NCBI GenBank assembly: GCA_016716225.1 | Contig: JADJWT010000001.1 | Span: forward strand, 3,792,501-3,856,500 | Source of the DNA: Ignavibacteriota bacterium | GTDB taxonomy: Bacteria; Bacteroidota; Ignavibacteria; Ignavibacteriales; Melioribacteraceae | DNA length: 64,000 bases | Direction: 5' to 3' | Program-made: the position numbers and the translations under genes | Part shown: positions 1 through 8,682 of the stretch, in pieces | Layout of the letters: each line of letters begins with the position of its first letter | Numbering within the stretch: position 1 is the first letter of the stretch | The notes under the pieces: generated by a model | What the model was told of the DNA's origin: nothing | The model's input: only the letters and a program-made list of their open reading frames with translations | Databases searched by the model: none

Positions 1-17
1 ATAAAATAATTTTAACT

Positions 18-1187
18 TTATCCAAAAGCAGAAATTCCAGTAATATCTTCACCAATAATTAACGTGTGCATTTCATGTGTGCCTTCATATGTTTTTACAC
101 TTTCTAAATTCGCAGAATGACGCATGACAGGATATTCATCTAAAATTCCATTTGCGCCAAGAATTTCTCTTGAAATTCTCGCTGCATTTAAGGCAACTTC
201 ACAATTATTTCTTTTAGCCATAGAAATTTGTGTATGTTTTACTTTTCCTTCGTCTTTCAGTTTTGCCAATCTATAATTTAATAATTGAGCTTTTGTAATT
301 TCAGTAAGAATATCTGCTAATTTTTTTTGAGTTAATTGATAGCCGGCAATTGGTTTTGAAAATTGAATTCTTGATTTTGCATAATTTAACGCCGATTCAT
401 AAACTGCCATCATTGCACCAACAACTCCCCAAGCAATTCCAAATCTTGCTTGATTCAAACACATTAACGGAGATTTTAATCCATTTGAATTTGGAAGCAA
501 ATTTTCTTCCGGAACAAAAACATCTTGAAAAATTAATTCTGAAGTAATAGAAGCTCGAAGTGAATGTTTGCCTTTCATTTCGGGAGCAGAAAATCCATTA
601 AAATTTTTCTCGACCAAAAATCCTTTTATTACTCCATCTAACTTTGCCCAAACAACTGCAACATCTGCTAAAGTTCCATTTGTAATCCACATTTTAGCGC
701 CATTTAATATATATCCTCCATCAACTTTTTTTGCGTTTGTAATCATTCCACCGGGGTTTGAACCAAAATCCGGTTCGGTCAATCCGAAACATCCTATTTT
801 CTCTCCGGCAGATAATTTAGGTAGCCATTTATTTTTTTGATCTTCGCTTCCAAAAGTAAATATTGGATACATAACCAAACTACTTTGCACAGATGCAAAG
901 CTTCGTAAACCGCTATCTCCTCTTTCAAGTTCTTGCATTGCCAAACCAGAAGAAATATTATTGAGATTTGCGCATCCAAAATCTTCGGGTAGTGTAATTC
1001 CGAAAACTCCCAATTCACCAAGCTGCGGAATTAATTCCATTGGAAAAGTTGAATTTTGATAATGATTTTCAATTATTGGAATTACTTTTTCATCAACAAA
1101 TTCTCGAACAGAATTTTGAACCAATTTCTCTTCTTCTGTTAGTAAATCTTGAATATTGTAATAATCAACTCCAACAAATTTATTCAT
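18..1187 (-). CDS. Acyl-CoA dehydrogenase, glutaryl-CoA dehydrogenase-like
   Basis: A 389-residue FAD-dependent acyl-CoA dehydrogenase. The FAD/substrate loop reads GLTEPDFGSNPGGM (about 136-148), followed by KMWITN (165-170). The presumed catalytic Glu lies in YEGTHEMH near residue 368. The closing stretch GEDITGISAF and the Arg in GDSGLRSFASVQSSL (about 90-104) are typical of the glutaryl-CoA dehydrogenase branch, which oxidises and decarboxylates glutaryl-CoA to crotonyl-CoA. Substrate is inferred from these motifs only; a short-chain acyl-CoA dehydrogenase is the alternative. The start codon overlaps the recX stop by 8 nt (ATGAATAA), so it is probably translationally coupled to recX as last gene of the recA run. 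No lysine or tryptophan degradation genes are nearby. Confidence 0.88.
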   Translation of the reverse strand: MNKFVGVDYYNIQDLLTEEEKLVQNSVREFVDEKVIPIIENHYQNSTFPMELIPQLGELGVFGITLPEDFGCANLNNISSGLAMQELERGDSGLRSFASVQSSLVMYPIFTFGSEDQKNKWLPKLSAGEKIGCFGLTEPDFGSNPGGMITNAKKVDGGYILNGAKMWITNGTLADVAVVWAKLDGVIKGFLVEKNFNGFSAPEMKGKHSLRASITSELIFQDVFVPEENLLPNSNGLKSPLMCLNQARFGIAWGVVGAMMAVYESALNYAKSRIQFSKPIAGYQLTQKKLADILTEITKAQLLNYRLAKLKDEGKVKHTQISMAKRNNCEVALNAARISREILGANGILDEYPVMRHSANLESVKTYEGTHEMHTLIIGEDITGISAFG

Positions 1188-1809
1188 AACCTTCTTTCAT
1201 AATTCTTGAAATTGTTTTTCCAATAATATCAGTTGTAAATCCTTTATTAACTAAATGAGCAAATAATTTCTGTTTTATCTGAATATTTGAATTGTTTTTT
1301 TCATTAAGAGAATTAAACTTTTTAACAGCAATTTCCATTGCCGAATTTAAGGAAATTTCATCATCTAGAAAATTCTTGCTTACTTCATTTATTATTTCTC
1401 GTTTAACACCTTTTTTAAATAATTCTGATATAATTTTATTGATACCTTTTTTCTTCCTCATTTGATACTGAAAATATGATTCGGTAAAAAATTTATCATT
1501 AAGAAAACCAGAATTTTCCAACTCAATTAATACATTTTCTATAAGAATTTTATCAAAACCTTTTTTCAAAAGTTTCATTTTCAATTCATAATTGCTGTGG
1601 TTTCTTAATCCTAAATATCTAAAAGAACTCTGTTTAATTTGATAAATACTTGTTTGATGTTTTAATTTTGAAAATTCATCTTCAGAAATTTCATTATCAA
1701 CGTAAAGATTATTTTTTACAAATAATTCATATGGAATTTTAAATATTTCATTATTATCAAAAAGAACGTTTACCCAATTTCCCTTTTTAGAAATTTCAGA
1801 AACAATCAT
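1180..1809 (-). CDS. recX: RecX regulatory protein
   Basis: A 209-residue RecX-family protein, known to bind RecA filaments and modulate RecA activity. The middle shows the RecX helical repeat pattern: LGLRNHSNYELKMKLLKKGF, then a second unit around ELENSGFLNDKFFTESYFQYQMRKKKG, then a third near the C-terminus (KLFAHLVNKGFTTDIIGKTI). The gene is immediately downstream of recA, with a 1-nt TAATG stop/start overlap, the usual recA-recX arrangement. It in turn overlaps the acyl-CoA dehydrogenase by 8 nt. Length is in the normal range for the family. Identity rests on motif pattern plus position. Confidence 0.9.
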   Translation of the reverse strand: MIVSEISKKGNWVNVLFDNNEIFKIPYELFVKNNLYVDNEISEDEFSKLKHQTSIYQIKQSSFRYLGLRNHSNYELKMKLLKKGFDKILIENVLIELENSGFLNDKFFTESYFQYQMRKKKGINKIISELFKKGVKREIINEVSKNFLDDEISLNSAMEIAVKKFNSLNEKNNSNIQIKQKLFAHLVNKGFTTDIIGKTISRIMKEGYE

Positions 1810-2846
1810 TACTTTTTAGATTTTTCTTCCACAACTTCTTTTTGTTCTTGAGGCAACATACCCAATTTAACTTTTACATCTTTCTCTAAATTTGCCATTA
1901 AAGTAGGATTTTCTCTTAATTGTTGTCTAAATTGTTCTCTTCCTTGAAATCTTTCTTCACCGAAAGTAAACCATGCTCCGCCTTTTTTAATAACACCGTG
2001 ATCCACACCCAAATCAATTAATTCTCCAGATTTACTGATCCCCTCATCGTACATGATATCAAATTCAACTTGTTTGAATGGTGGTGCAATTTTACTTTTT
2101 ACAACTTTAACTTTTGTTCTGCTTCCGGTTACATCTTCACCATTTTTCAAACCGGCAATTCTTCTTATATCTAATCTTAACGATGCGTAAAATTTAAGAG
2201 CATTTCCGCCGGTTGTTGTTTCCGGGCTACCAAACATTACGCCAATCTTACTTCTTAATTGATTAGTAAAAATCACGCAAGTTTTTGATCTGCTAACAGC
2301 ACCAGTAATTTTTCTCAATGCTTGAGACATTAATCTTGCTTGAACACCCATTTGCGCATCACCCATTTCTCCTTCAATTTCTGAGCGAGGTACAAGTGCG
2401 GCAACAGAATCAATTACAATAATATCAAGCGCGTTACTTCTAACTAAAGTATCAACAATTTCTAGAGCTTGCTCCCCATAATCTGGTTGAGATATTAATA
2501 AATTTTTAATATCAACCCCAAGTTTCTGAGCATAATTTACATCTAGAGCATGTTCCGCATCAATAAATGCGGCAATTCCGCCGAGTTTTTGAGCTTCAGC
2601 AATTGTATGTAAACACACAGTAGTTTTACCAGATGATTCTGGTCCATATATTTCTACAATTCTTCCTCTTGGTACACCGCCAATTCCAAGTGCATAATCC
2701 AAACTTACTGAACCGGTAGAAATAGACTCTATTTTATTTACAACTCCATCCCCCAATTTCATTATAGCACCTTTACCATAGGTCTTTTCGATGCTGAACA
2801 TTGTATCTTCAAGAATTTTTAATCTTGGATCTTTTTCTGCAGCCAT
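1809..2846 (-). CDS. recA: Recombinase RecA
   Basis: A 345-residue RecA, full length for bacteria. It carries the P-loop GPESSGKT (68-75), the AFIDAEHALD strand, the Walker B-type strand DIIVIDSVAAL, the L1/L2 loops (SEIEGEMGDAQMG and FGSPETTTGGNALKFY) and the C-terminal domain. It forms ATP-dependent filaments on single-stranded DNA for recombinational repair and activates LexA cleavage. The start is fixed by a near-perfect Shine-Dalgarno (AAAGGAGGAT) just upstream of the ATG. It sits between thpR and recX inside a housekeeping run. I saw no separate SOS-type operator in the 10-nt gap in front of it, so transcription probably comes from upstream genes or an internal promoter I cannot recognise. 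Confidence 0.98.
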   Translation of the reverse strand: MAAEKDPRLKILEDTMFSIEKTYGKGAIMKLGDGVVNKIESISTGSVSLDYALGIGGVPRGRIVEIYGPESSGKTTVCLHTIAEAQKLGGIAAFIDAEHALDVNYAQKLGVDIKNLLISQPDYGEQALEIVDTLVRSNALDIIVIDSVAALVPRSEIEGEMGDAQMGVQARLMSQALRKITGAVSRSKTCVIFTNQLRSKIGVMFGSPETTTGGNALKFYASLRLDIRRIAGLKNGEDVTGSRTKVKVVKSKIAPPFKQVEFDIMYDEGISKSGELIDLGVDHGVIKKGGAWFTFGEERFQGREQFRQQLRENPTLMANLEKDVKVKLGMLPQEQKEVVEEKSKK

Positions 2847-2856
2847 TTATCCTCCT

Positions 2857-3402
2857 TTATTTCATTTTAAAACTTTTTAGAATTGTATATTCTGAACCAG
2901 AAGGTTTTAATTCACTTTTTACAAGAGAAACTGTATTTATCAAAAAACTATGTTCAATTTTAGAGTCTGCAAATTTATATAATTTTTCAAAATCTTCATT
3001 CCCTTTAATTCTCAAAATCGTTAAATGCGGTTTGAAATTTCTAATTTCTTTTTCAAAACCAAGTAATCCGCATTCATTTTCAATTATATTTTGATTTTTC
3101 GAAAATTCATCATTTTGCTTAATTCCAGCATATAGAATTTTTAATTCCCCATTTTTTTTGAAAAAATTAAATTCAGAAAACTCACATTTAACGGAATTCA
3201 ATTGCAAATTTTCAAATCTATCAATAATCAATTCCGTTAAATAATCTCCAACATCACCTAAAAATTTTGAGGTAATATGAAGTTTTTCATTCGATTCCCA
3301 ATTTACAAGGTTTGATGAATTATAAATTTCATCTCTTTTATTTGTGATAAAATCTAATGTATCAATAGGTAAATCATATGCAACAAATAATCTATTGGTC
3401 AT
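2857..3402 (-). CDS. thpR: RNA 2',3'-cyclic phosphodiesterase (2'-5' RNA ligase family)
   Basis: A 181-residue member of the 2H phosphoesterase superfamily. Both HxT motifs are present: LHITSKFLG (H42, T44) and KPHLTILR (H126, T128), about 84 residues apart as expected. The family hydrolyses 2',3'-cyclic phosphate ends of RNA and can join tRNA halves in vitro; the cellular role is unclear. The start lies 11 nt inside the end of cinA, in another frame, and the stop is 10 nt before recA. cinA-thpR-recA order is seen in other bacteria, which supports the call. Confidence 0.88.
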   Translation of the reverse strand: MTNRLFVAYDLPIDTLDFITNKRDEIYNSSNLVNWESNEKLHITSKFLGDVGDYLTELIIDRFENLQLNSVKCEFSEFNFFKKNGELKILYAGIKQNDEFSKNQNIIENECGLLGFEKEIRNFKPHLTILRIKGNEDFEKLYKFADSKIEHSFLINTVSLVKSELKPSGSEYTILKSFKMK

Positions 3403-4645
3403 ATGAAATTCCCAATAAATTTCTTCTCAACATTTCTAATGCAGCTTGCGAAGTTCTATCTTTGTTTAACAATCTGTTATCACCAAATCGAAACTCTTTT
3501 GCTGTACAAACTTTGTCATCACAAATTCCAATAAAGACAAGTCCGACTGGCTTATTTTCAGTTGCTCCGGTTGGTCCCATAATACCGGTAACGGCAAGAC
3601 CAATATCAGTACCGCTAACCGCTTTAATTCCTTCAGCCATTAATCTTGCAACTTCTAAACTTACTGATCCATATTTGGCAATTAAATCTTCATCAATTCC
3701 AAGATGTTCTACTTTTGCACCGTTGCTATATGTAATAATTGATCTTTCAAAATATTTGCTGCTTCCGTTAACATTTGTAATTCTGCTGCTTATTAGTCCA
3801 CCAGTGCAAGATTCTGCAACAGCAATTGTTAAACTTCTTTCTTTCAAAAGTTTACCTACAACTTCTTCTAGCGATTGGTTATCTTTTCCATAGATGTATC
3901 GTCCAACTTTTGATCTAATTTGCTGCTCGACTTCAAATATTCTTTCATTTACTATAGATTCATCTTTATCAATTGCGGTTATTCTAACTTTTACACCAAA
4001 TTGACTTGGCAAAAACGCTAAATTCCCTTTTTCAATAATTCCTTCAATAGTTTTAATTTCTTCGTAAAGATATGATTCCGGAATTCCAGTTGTTAAAAGT
4101 GTTGTTTGTTTTTTAATAAACTGACTTGGAAATAATTCTTGAATTTTGGGAAGTACAAAATCTTCCATCATTGCTTTCATTTCTAATGGAACGCCGGGCA
4201 TTGCTACAAATATTTTTTTATCTTTTTGAATCCAAATTCCAGGAGCTGTTCCATTTGTATTTTTTATTGGTGTTGCAATTTTGGGAACCAGAGCTTGTTG
4301 TTTATTTATATCTGTTAATTTTCTGTTTCGTTTCTCAAAAAATGTTTTTATATCATTAAGGATTTCAACATTTTCAACTAATTCAGTTTTAAAAACTTCC
4401 GTAATTGCATGAAGTGTAACATCATCGTTTGTAGGTCCTAAACCGCCCGTACATAAAATAATATCACTAATTTTTAAAACTCTGTTAATTTCTTCAACAA
4501 TTTCATTTGTTCTATCACCTACAACTGAAGTGCTTGAAATAGTGTAATTGTTATTGCTTAACAATTCGCCAATAAATGCTGCATTTGTGTTAAGAGTTTG
4601 TCCAATTAAAATTTCATCACCAATTGTTAAAATATGAATTTTCAT
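3392..4645 (-). CDS. cinA: CinA family protein (nicotinamide-nucleotide amidase type)
   Basis: A 417-residue two-domain CinA. Residues 1-170 form the molybdopterin-binding-like domain with the GGLGPTNDD motif (67-75). A linker follows, and then the C-terminal PncC-type amidase domain starts near 255, with the catalytic AESCTGG (S279) and VTGIMGPTGATENKPVGLVFIG. The C-terminal domain deamidates nicotinamide mononucleotide in NAD recycling; the name comes from competence/damage induction in Gram-positive bacteria. It lies between pgpA and thpR and overlaps thpR by 11 nt. Full length, no defects seen. Confidence 0.94.
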   Translation of the reverse strand: MKIHILTIGDEILIGQTLNTNAAFIGELLSNNNYTISSTSVVGDRTNEIVEEINRVLKISDIILCTGGLGPTNDDVTLHAITEVFKTELVENVEILNDIKTFFEKRNRKLTDINKQQALVPKIATPIKNTNGTAPGIWIQKDKKIFVAMPGVPLEMKAMMEDFVLPKIQELFPSQFIKKQTTLLTTGIPESYLYEEIKTIEGIIEKGNLAFLPSQFGVKVRITAIDKDESIVNERIFEVEQQIRSKVGRYIYGKDNQSLEEVVGKLLKERSLTIAVAESCTGGLISSRITNVNGSSKYFERSIITYSNGAKVEHLGIDEDLIAKYGSVSLEVARLMAEGIKAVSGTDIGLAVTGIMGPTGATENKPVGLVFIGICDDKVCTAKEFRFGDNRLLNKDRTSQAALEMLRRNLLGISYDQ

Positions 4646-4660
4646 ATTCGGCTCATTTTA

Positions 4661-5107
4661 TCAAAAAAATATAGTTATAAATATATGCATAATTATTAAG
4701 GAATACATTCCAGAAATTACATCGTCAAGTATAATTCCCAATCCACCGGAAATGTTTTCTACAATATTTGCTGGATAAGGTTTTAGAATATCAAGAATTC
4801 TCCAGATTATGAATGTAGGAATTATGATATAATAAATTTTAGGCACAAATAATAACGAAATCCAAGTTCCGATAAATTCATCAAGAGTAAAAATTTGAGG
4901 ATCTTTACCATAAGTTTTTTCAAAATAATTTCCAATTGGAATTCCAATTAAAACCGAAAAAATAATTATTGAAATTAGAAATATTGGATTTTCAAAACCC
5001 GGAACTAAATAAAAAAAAAGTGCAAATAAACTTCCAAACGTTCCCGGAGCTTTTGGAATAAATCCAGAAAAAAATCCGGTTCCAATAATTTTTTTTATTT
5101 TGTTCAT
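4661..5107 (-). CDS. pgpA: Phosphatidylglycerophosphatase A
   Basis: A 148-residue integral membrane protein that dephosphorylates phosphatidylglycerophosphate to phosphatidylglycerol. It shows the family pattern: GTGFFSGFIPKAPGTFGSL near the N-terminus, the acidic motif TLDEFIGTW in the middle and LDDVISGMYSLI near the end, with about four hydrophobic segments. Its ATG overlaps the pgsA stop by 4 nt (ATGA type), so the two consecutive enzymes of phosphatidylglycerol synthesis are made together. The pairing with pgsA makes the assignment firm. Confidence 0.93.
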   Translation of the reverse strand: MNKIKKIIGTGFFSGFIPKAPGTFGSLFALFFYLVPGFENPIFLISIIIFSVLIGIPIGNYFEKTYGKDPQIFTLDEFIGTWISLLFVPKIYYIIIPTFIIWRILDILKPYPANIVENISGGLGIILDDVISGMYSLIIMHIFITIFF

Positions 5108-5697
5108 TTTCTAAATAGAATTCTGCTAATCAAAATTCTGTTTTGATAAATATAAATTACACCGGTTATAAAAGTATAAACAGTAATTGCGAACATTGAA
5201 AAATATATTAGGTTTTGATTTGTTAAATATTCGATAAGATTTGAAAAATTTTCTTTTAAGAATTGATTTTCTTTCAAAGTGAAAACTATTAGCAAATAGA
5301 AAATAAATGTCATTTGAACAAAAGTTTTAATTTTTGCAAGATAATTTGTGGTAAAAGTTTTTTTCTTCCACTCTGCAAAAAGTCTTAAACTTGTAACAAA
5401 CAAATCTCTGAACACAACAATAATTACCATCCACATAGGTAAAATTCCGATTATTACAAATCCGAAAAAAGCTGCAGAAGTTAGAATTTTATCTGCAAGG
5501 GGATCCATAAATTTTCCCCAAGTTGTAATATAATTGAATTTTCTCGCAAGCCAGCCATCGTACCAATCAGTAATTGCAGCTACAATATAAACTGCTAAAG
5601 AAATTTGTTTTAAAATTGGATTTTCAGATAAAAATAAAAACAGAAATATTGGAGTTAAAATAATTCTTAATGTGGTTAATTGATTTGGTAATACCAT
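5104..5697 (-). CDS. pgsA: CDP-diacylglycerol--glycerol-3-phosphate 3-phosphatidyltransferase
   Basis: A 197-residue membrane enzyme making phosphatidylglycerophosphate from CDP-diacylglycerol and glycerol-3-phosphate. The CDP-alcohol phosphotransferase signature is complete at about residues 43-69: DWYDGWLAR, then TTWGKFMDPLADK, so all the metal-binding and catalytic Asp residues are there. The N-terminus (LPNQLTTLRIILTPIF) and several hydrophobic helices match PgsA. It is followed at once by pgpA, the next step in the pathway, with a 4-nt overlap, and preceded by the DUF971 gene at 5 nt. Confidence 0.95.
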   Translation of the reverse strand: MVLPNQLTTLRIILTPIFLFLFLSENPILKQISLAVYIVAAITDWYDGWLARKFNYITTWGKFMDPLADKILTSAAFFGFVIIGILPMWMVIIVVFRDLFVTSLRLFAEWKKKTFTTNYLAKIKTFVQMTFIFYLLIVFTLKENQFLKENFSNLIEYLTNQNLIYFSMFAITVYTFITGVIYIYQNRILISRILFRK

Positions 5698-5702
5698 AAT
5701 TA

Positions 5703-6008
5703 TTAAACTACAGAAAATTGCTCAAAAATTTCATATAAATACTCATAATCATACAAACCGGTATTGTGTCCATCAGCCCATTCAATACCAATTGCGTAAG
5801 TTCCAACAATATTAATTTTTGCAATTTTTAATTGCTCCAAAGTGTAAAGAGGAATATATGTTTTGCTCCATTCATCTTTTTCAGCATTGCATAATGCGCA
5901 AGGACAAGCATTTCTGAGATTACTTAATTTAACACTTTTAAGTTCTCCGTTATCCCAAGTAACATCTAAATATTGATTTTCCCTAACTTTAATTTTAGTT
6001 GGTTTCAA
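5703..6008 (-). CDS. DUF971 domain protein
   Basis: A 101-residue single-domain protein of the DUF971 (gamma-butyrobetaine hydroxylase N-terminal-like) family. The family core is visible: LDVTWDNGELKSVKLSNLRNACPCALC near the N-terminus with a CPCALC cysteine cluster, and IGTYAIGIEWADGHNTGLYDYEYL near the end. Such proteins occur alone or fused to Mrp/ApbC ATPases and are thought to relate to iron-sulfur biology, but the function is not established. The open frame begins with TTG only 2 nt after the purC stop, suggesting translational coupling to purC. Confidence 0.85.
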   Translation of the reverse strand: MKPTKIKVRENQYLDVTWDNGELKSVKLSNLRNACPCALCNAEKDEWSKTYIPLYTLEQLKIAKINIVGTYAIGIEWADGHNTGLYDYEYLYEIFEQFSVV

Positions 6009-6010
6009 AA

Positions 6011-6895
6011 TTATACTCTTTTTCCCGTTAATAATTCCAACGCTTCTTGATATTTTTTTGAAGTATTATTTATAACTTCTTCTGGAAGATTTGGAGCTGG
6101 AGGTTGTTTATTAAAGTTTATTGAAATTAAAAAATCGCGAACGTATTGTTTATCAAAACTATCTTGGCTTATACCTTTTTGATAGGAATCTTTAGGCCAA
6201 AATCTGGATGAATCCGGAGTTAATAATTCATCAATCAGAATTATTTCATTATTGTAAAATCCAAATTCCATTTTTGTATCAGCTAAAATAATTCCTCGAG
6301 AAAACGCAAAATCTGCTGCAGCTTTATAAATTTCTAAAGATTTGTTTTTAAGAATTTCAAAAACATCTTTTCCAACAATTTCTTTCGCTTTTTCTTCGGA
6401 AATATTTTCATCATGATCACCAATATCAGCCTTAGTAGAAGGTGTGAAAATCGGTTCAGGTAATTTTTCTGATTCAACTAAATTTTTAGGAAGTTCAATT
6501 CCGCAAACTGTTCCACTTTTTTTGTATTCATTCCAACCAGAGCCGGAAATATATCCGCGAACAATACATTCCAAAGGAATTAATTCTGCTTTTTTTACAA
6601 GCATCGTTCGTCCTTCCAGAATATCATAATATTTATGAAGCGCTTCCGGAAATTCAGAAATCTTTGTAGAAACCAAATGATTGGGAATTATATTTTTCGA
6701 AAAATCAAACCAGAATTCCGAAATTTTTGTTAGAATTTTTCCTTTGTTTGGAATTCCCTCTTGCATAATAACATCAAATGCAGATAAACGATCTGTTGAT
6801 ACAATTAAATAATTTTCTCCAAGTTCATAAACATCTCTAACTTTTCCTCTTTTGAATAATTTTAAATCACTAAATTCAGTTTGAATTACAACCAT
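6011..6895 (-). CDS. purC: Phosphoribosylaminoimidazole-succinocarboxamide synthase
   Basis: A 294-residue SAICAR synthetase, which joins Asp to CAIR with ATP in purine synthesis. Recognisable family segments: LFKRGKVRDVYELGENYLIV, STDRLSAFDVIM, VKKAELIPLECIVRGYISGSGW, FTPSTKADIGDHDENIS and LIDELLTPDSSRFW. The length matches the longer eukaryote-like/Bacteroidota form. The start is supported by AAAGGG about 7 nt upstream. It appears to be the first gene of the nine-gene run down to the acyl-CoA dehydrogenase; the 136-nt upstream gap holds AT-rich inverted repeats. Confidence 0.96.
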   Translation of the reverse strand: MVVIQTEFSDLKLFKRGKVRDVYELGENYLIVSTDRLSAFDVIMQEGIPNKGKILTKISEFWFDFSKNIIPNHLVSTKISEFPEALHKYYDILEGRTMLVKKAELIPLECIVRGYISGSGWNEYKKSGTVCGIELPKNLVESEKLPEPIFTPSTKADIGDHDENISEEKAKEIVGKDVFEILKNKSLEIYKAAADFAFSRGIILADTKMEFGFYNNEIILIDELLTPDSSRFWPKDSYQKGISQDSFDKQYVRDFLISINFNKQPPAPNLPEEVINNTSKKYQEALELLTGKRV

Positions 6896-6915
6896 CTATA
6901 TTCCCTTTCAAAATA

Positions 6916-6971
6916 ATTTTAATATTAAAATATAATTAGACATTATTCCTATTCCAATAAATTAGGAATAA
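6916..6971. repeat. AT-rich inverted repeats upstream of purC
   Basis: Two symmetric elements lie in the gap between purC and the next gene. The first is a perfect 16-bp palindrome, ATTTTAATATTAAAAT (6916-6931). The second is a 9-bp stem TTATTCCTA/TAGGAATAA (6943-6951 and 6963-6971) around an 11-nt loop. Neither is followed by a clear U-run on the minus strand, so they are poor terminator candidates. They could be operator-like, but base composition alone makes the first unsurprising. Confidence 0.3.
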
Positions 6972-7031
6972 TTTCACAACCTGCTGAATTTTTTTTGAAT
7001 TTATCTTTGCGGAAATAAAGTTGTCAGAAAA

Positions 7032-7433
7032 TTATAATCTGGCTTTAGCCCCAAAATGATTAACGTAATTATTTTGATGTTCACCGTAACTTTCAATCAT
7101 AGAATCAACAAGTTTATACGTGCAATGTTCACCGGCAATTTCAGAGAAAACAATTTCATAAACTTTTTGAGATTCATCCATCATAAACATTTTGGCTAAG
7201 TTTTCGTCAAATTCAATTGCTTTCAAATTTGCGTGGCACATTGGACAAAATATTTCCAAATGTTCACCCTCTTTAAGATTAAAACTTGGATGTGTTGTAA
7301 CTTGGTAATTCCCTAATTTTGGACTAAGAAAAATCAATCCGCGTTTTTGAGCTTCGGTTCTAACAGCCAACACAATGTTAGATTTTACGTTTAATTTTCC
7401 TTTACAATACGGACATAAAAAATCATTTTTCAT
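7032..7433 (-). CDS. Small zinc-ribbon protein of unknown function
   Basis: A 133-residue soluble protein I cannot name. It has CPYC at residues 7-10 and CPMC in the middle (EIFCPMCHANL), which together look like a four-Cys zinc ribbon, and a mixed acidic C-terminal half (KVYEIVFSEIAGEHCTYKLVDSM). No signal peptide or membrane segment is seen. It stands alone between purC and another small minus-strand gene, 128 nt apart. The coding frame is supported by length, the spaced CxxC pairs and a protein-like composition. Confidence 0.7.
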   Translation of the reverse strand: MKNDFLCPYCKGKLNVKSNIVLAVRTEAQKRGLIFLSPKLGNYQVTTHPSFNLKEGEHLEIFCPMCHANLKAIEFDENLAKMFMMDESQKVYEIVFSEIAGEHCTYKLVDSMIESYGEHQNNYVNHFGAKARL

Positions 7434-7561
7434 ATTAAAGCCAATTTTATTTATAAGTAAAAATATGATTTATTTTTTTGAGTTGAAATATAAAAAGGCA
7501 GAGATTTTTGGTGACTAAATATAGCCAAAAGGTTAGAAATAATTTATTACGTATTTAAATT

Positions 7562-7876
7562 TTATTTTGATAATTGAATACTTTCTTCAAAATCATCATA
7601 ATTTCTTTCGAATTCCAAATCGGAATAATCTTCAAATTCATCGTCAAAATCAACTGAAGAATCATCAATAAAATAGCTCGAAATGTACAATTTTAGCAAT
7701 TCTTGATAATCTCTATCAGCGTATTCTTTTTCGATAATTCTTGTGCATTTTCTGAAGATTTTTTTATCCAAGCCATTTTTACAACATTTACCGGGGAGAA
7801 TGTTAATTCTTAGATCTTTCATAACTTCTTGAAGAAGTATGCTGGCAGTTAGAGAGGCATCGAAATATGCTTCCAT
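7562..7876 (-). CDS. Small acidic-tailed protein of unknown function
   Basis: A 104-residue protein of unknown function. The first 70 residues look like a small helical domain with a Cys pair (PGKCCKNGL) and a third Cys (FRKCTRIIEKEY). The last 35 residues are strongly acidic (many Asp and Glu, for example DSSVDFDDEFEDYSDLEFE). The start is supported by a GGAG ribosome binding site about 6 nt upstream. No membrane or export signal. It is divergent from the lipoprotein gene at 8160, with a 283-nt AT-rich gap in between. Confidence 0.6.
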   Translation of the reverse strand: MEAYFDASLTASILLQEVMKDLRINILPGKCCKNGLDKKIFRKCTRIIEKEYADRDYQELLKLYISSYFIDDSSVDFDDEFEDYSDLEFERNYDDFEESIQLSK

Positions 7877-8159
7877 TTTTACTCCAAAATTTTTGGTTCA
7901 TTATGATATTCGCAAATTCTAAGCCAAAATTTTAGTTGATTATTTACTTTTTTTAACACAATTAAAAAGAAAATAATTTATGGCAAAATTTAAACTTAGA
8001 AAATGTATCAAATTGAGCTTTAATATTTTTTGTCAATAAAAGTTGACCTCACATAAAAATTTTTCTATTTATTGCAATGATGGAAATCACTAAAGATTAT
8101 GTTTTTTTTTACGATAATAAAAAGCCACATATTATAACTTTAAATTAACCGGAGAATTT

Positions 8160-8681
8160 ATGAAAGTGAAATTTATTTTAGCATCATTATTTTTAGTATT
8201 TCTATTAAGCTGTCAAGAAAGCAACAATGTTCTTGATCCAAATAATCAAGAAAATAATGTTTCATTAAACAAAGTTTCAGCAACTTATTCATCTGATACT
8301 TATTTAATTGATGGAAAAATTGGCGGTAAAATTAAGGTAACACACAATTGGAAAAATGAAAATGGTAAAAATTCCAAACTTAAAGCAGTTTTAGATATTC
8401 CTAAAAATGCTTTTATCGGAACAAAAGAATTTAGCATGGTTTTCAATTTGGATCATAATTCAGTTGATTTATATCCATCCCCATCTACTTTTGATAAACC
8501 ACTACTATTAAGTTTGAAATTGAAAAATGTAAATGTTCCTTATGCAGATTTAGATTTTAAATATTTAGATGGTGATGAAGAAGTTCTCTATGATGAAAAT
8601 ATTGTTGATACCAAATTGGGAAATTTAGAAGTGAAAAAAGCTCAACTAAATCATTTTTCTCAATGGGGTTGGAGTAGATAA
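8160..8681 (+). CDS. Predicted lipoprotein of unknown function
   Basis: A 173-residue exported lipoprotein. The signal peptide MKVKFILASLFLVFLLSC ends in a lipobox (LLSC), so Cys18 should be lipidated. The mature part is beta-rich with no motif I recognise; the stretch LIDGKIGGKIKVTHNWKNENGK and a later ...NHFSQWGWSR end suggest a compact beta-sandwich, but this is only an impression. The start has CGGAG 5 nt upstream. The gene is the only plus-strand gene in the first 41 kb and ends 1 nt before the convergent histidine kinase gene, with no obvious terminator between them. Confidence 0.7.
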   Translation: MKVKFILASLFLVFLLSCQESNNVLDPNNQENNVSLNKVSATYSSDTYLIDGKIGGKIKVTHNWKNENGKNSKLKAVLDIPKNAFIGTKEFSMVFNLDHNSVDLYPSPSTFDKPLLLSLKLKNVNVPYADLDFKYLDGDEEVLYDENIVDTKLGNLEVKKAQLNHFSQWGWSR

Positions 8682-8682
8682 T

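Noticed and set aside
794..1021. Minus-strand 75-codon frame inside the acyl-CoA dehydrogenase
   Set aside because: Out of frame within a well-supported gene, no motif, no ribosome binding site.
6943..6971. Stem-loop before purC as an intrinsic terminator
   Set aside because: AT-only weak stem with an 11-nt loop and no U-run after it on either strand.
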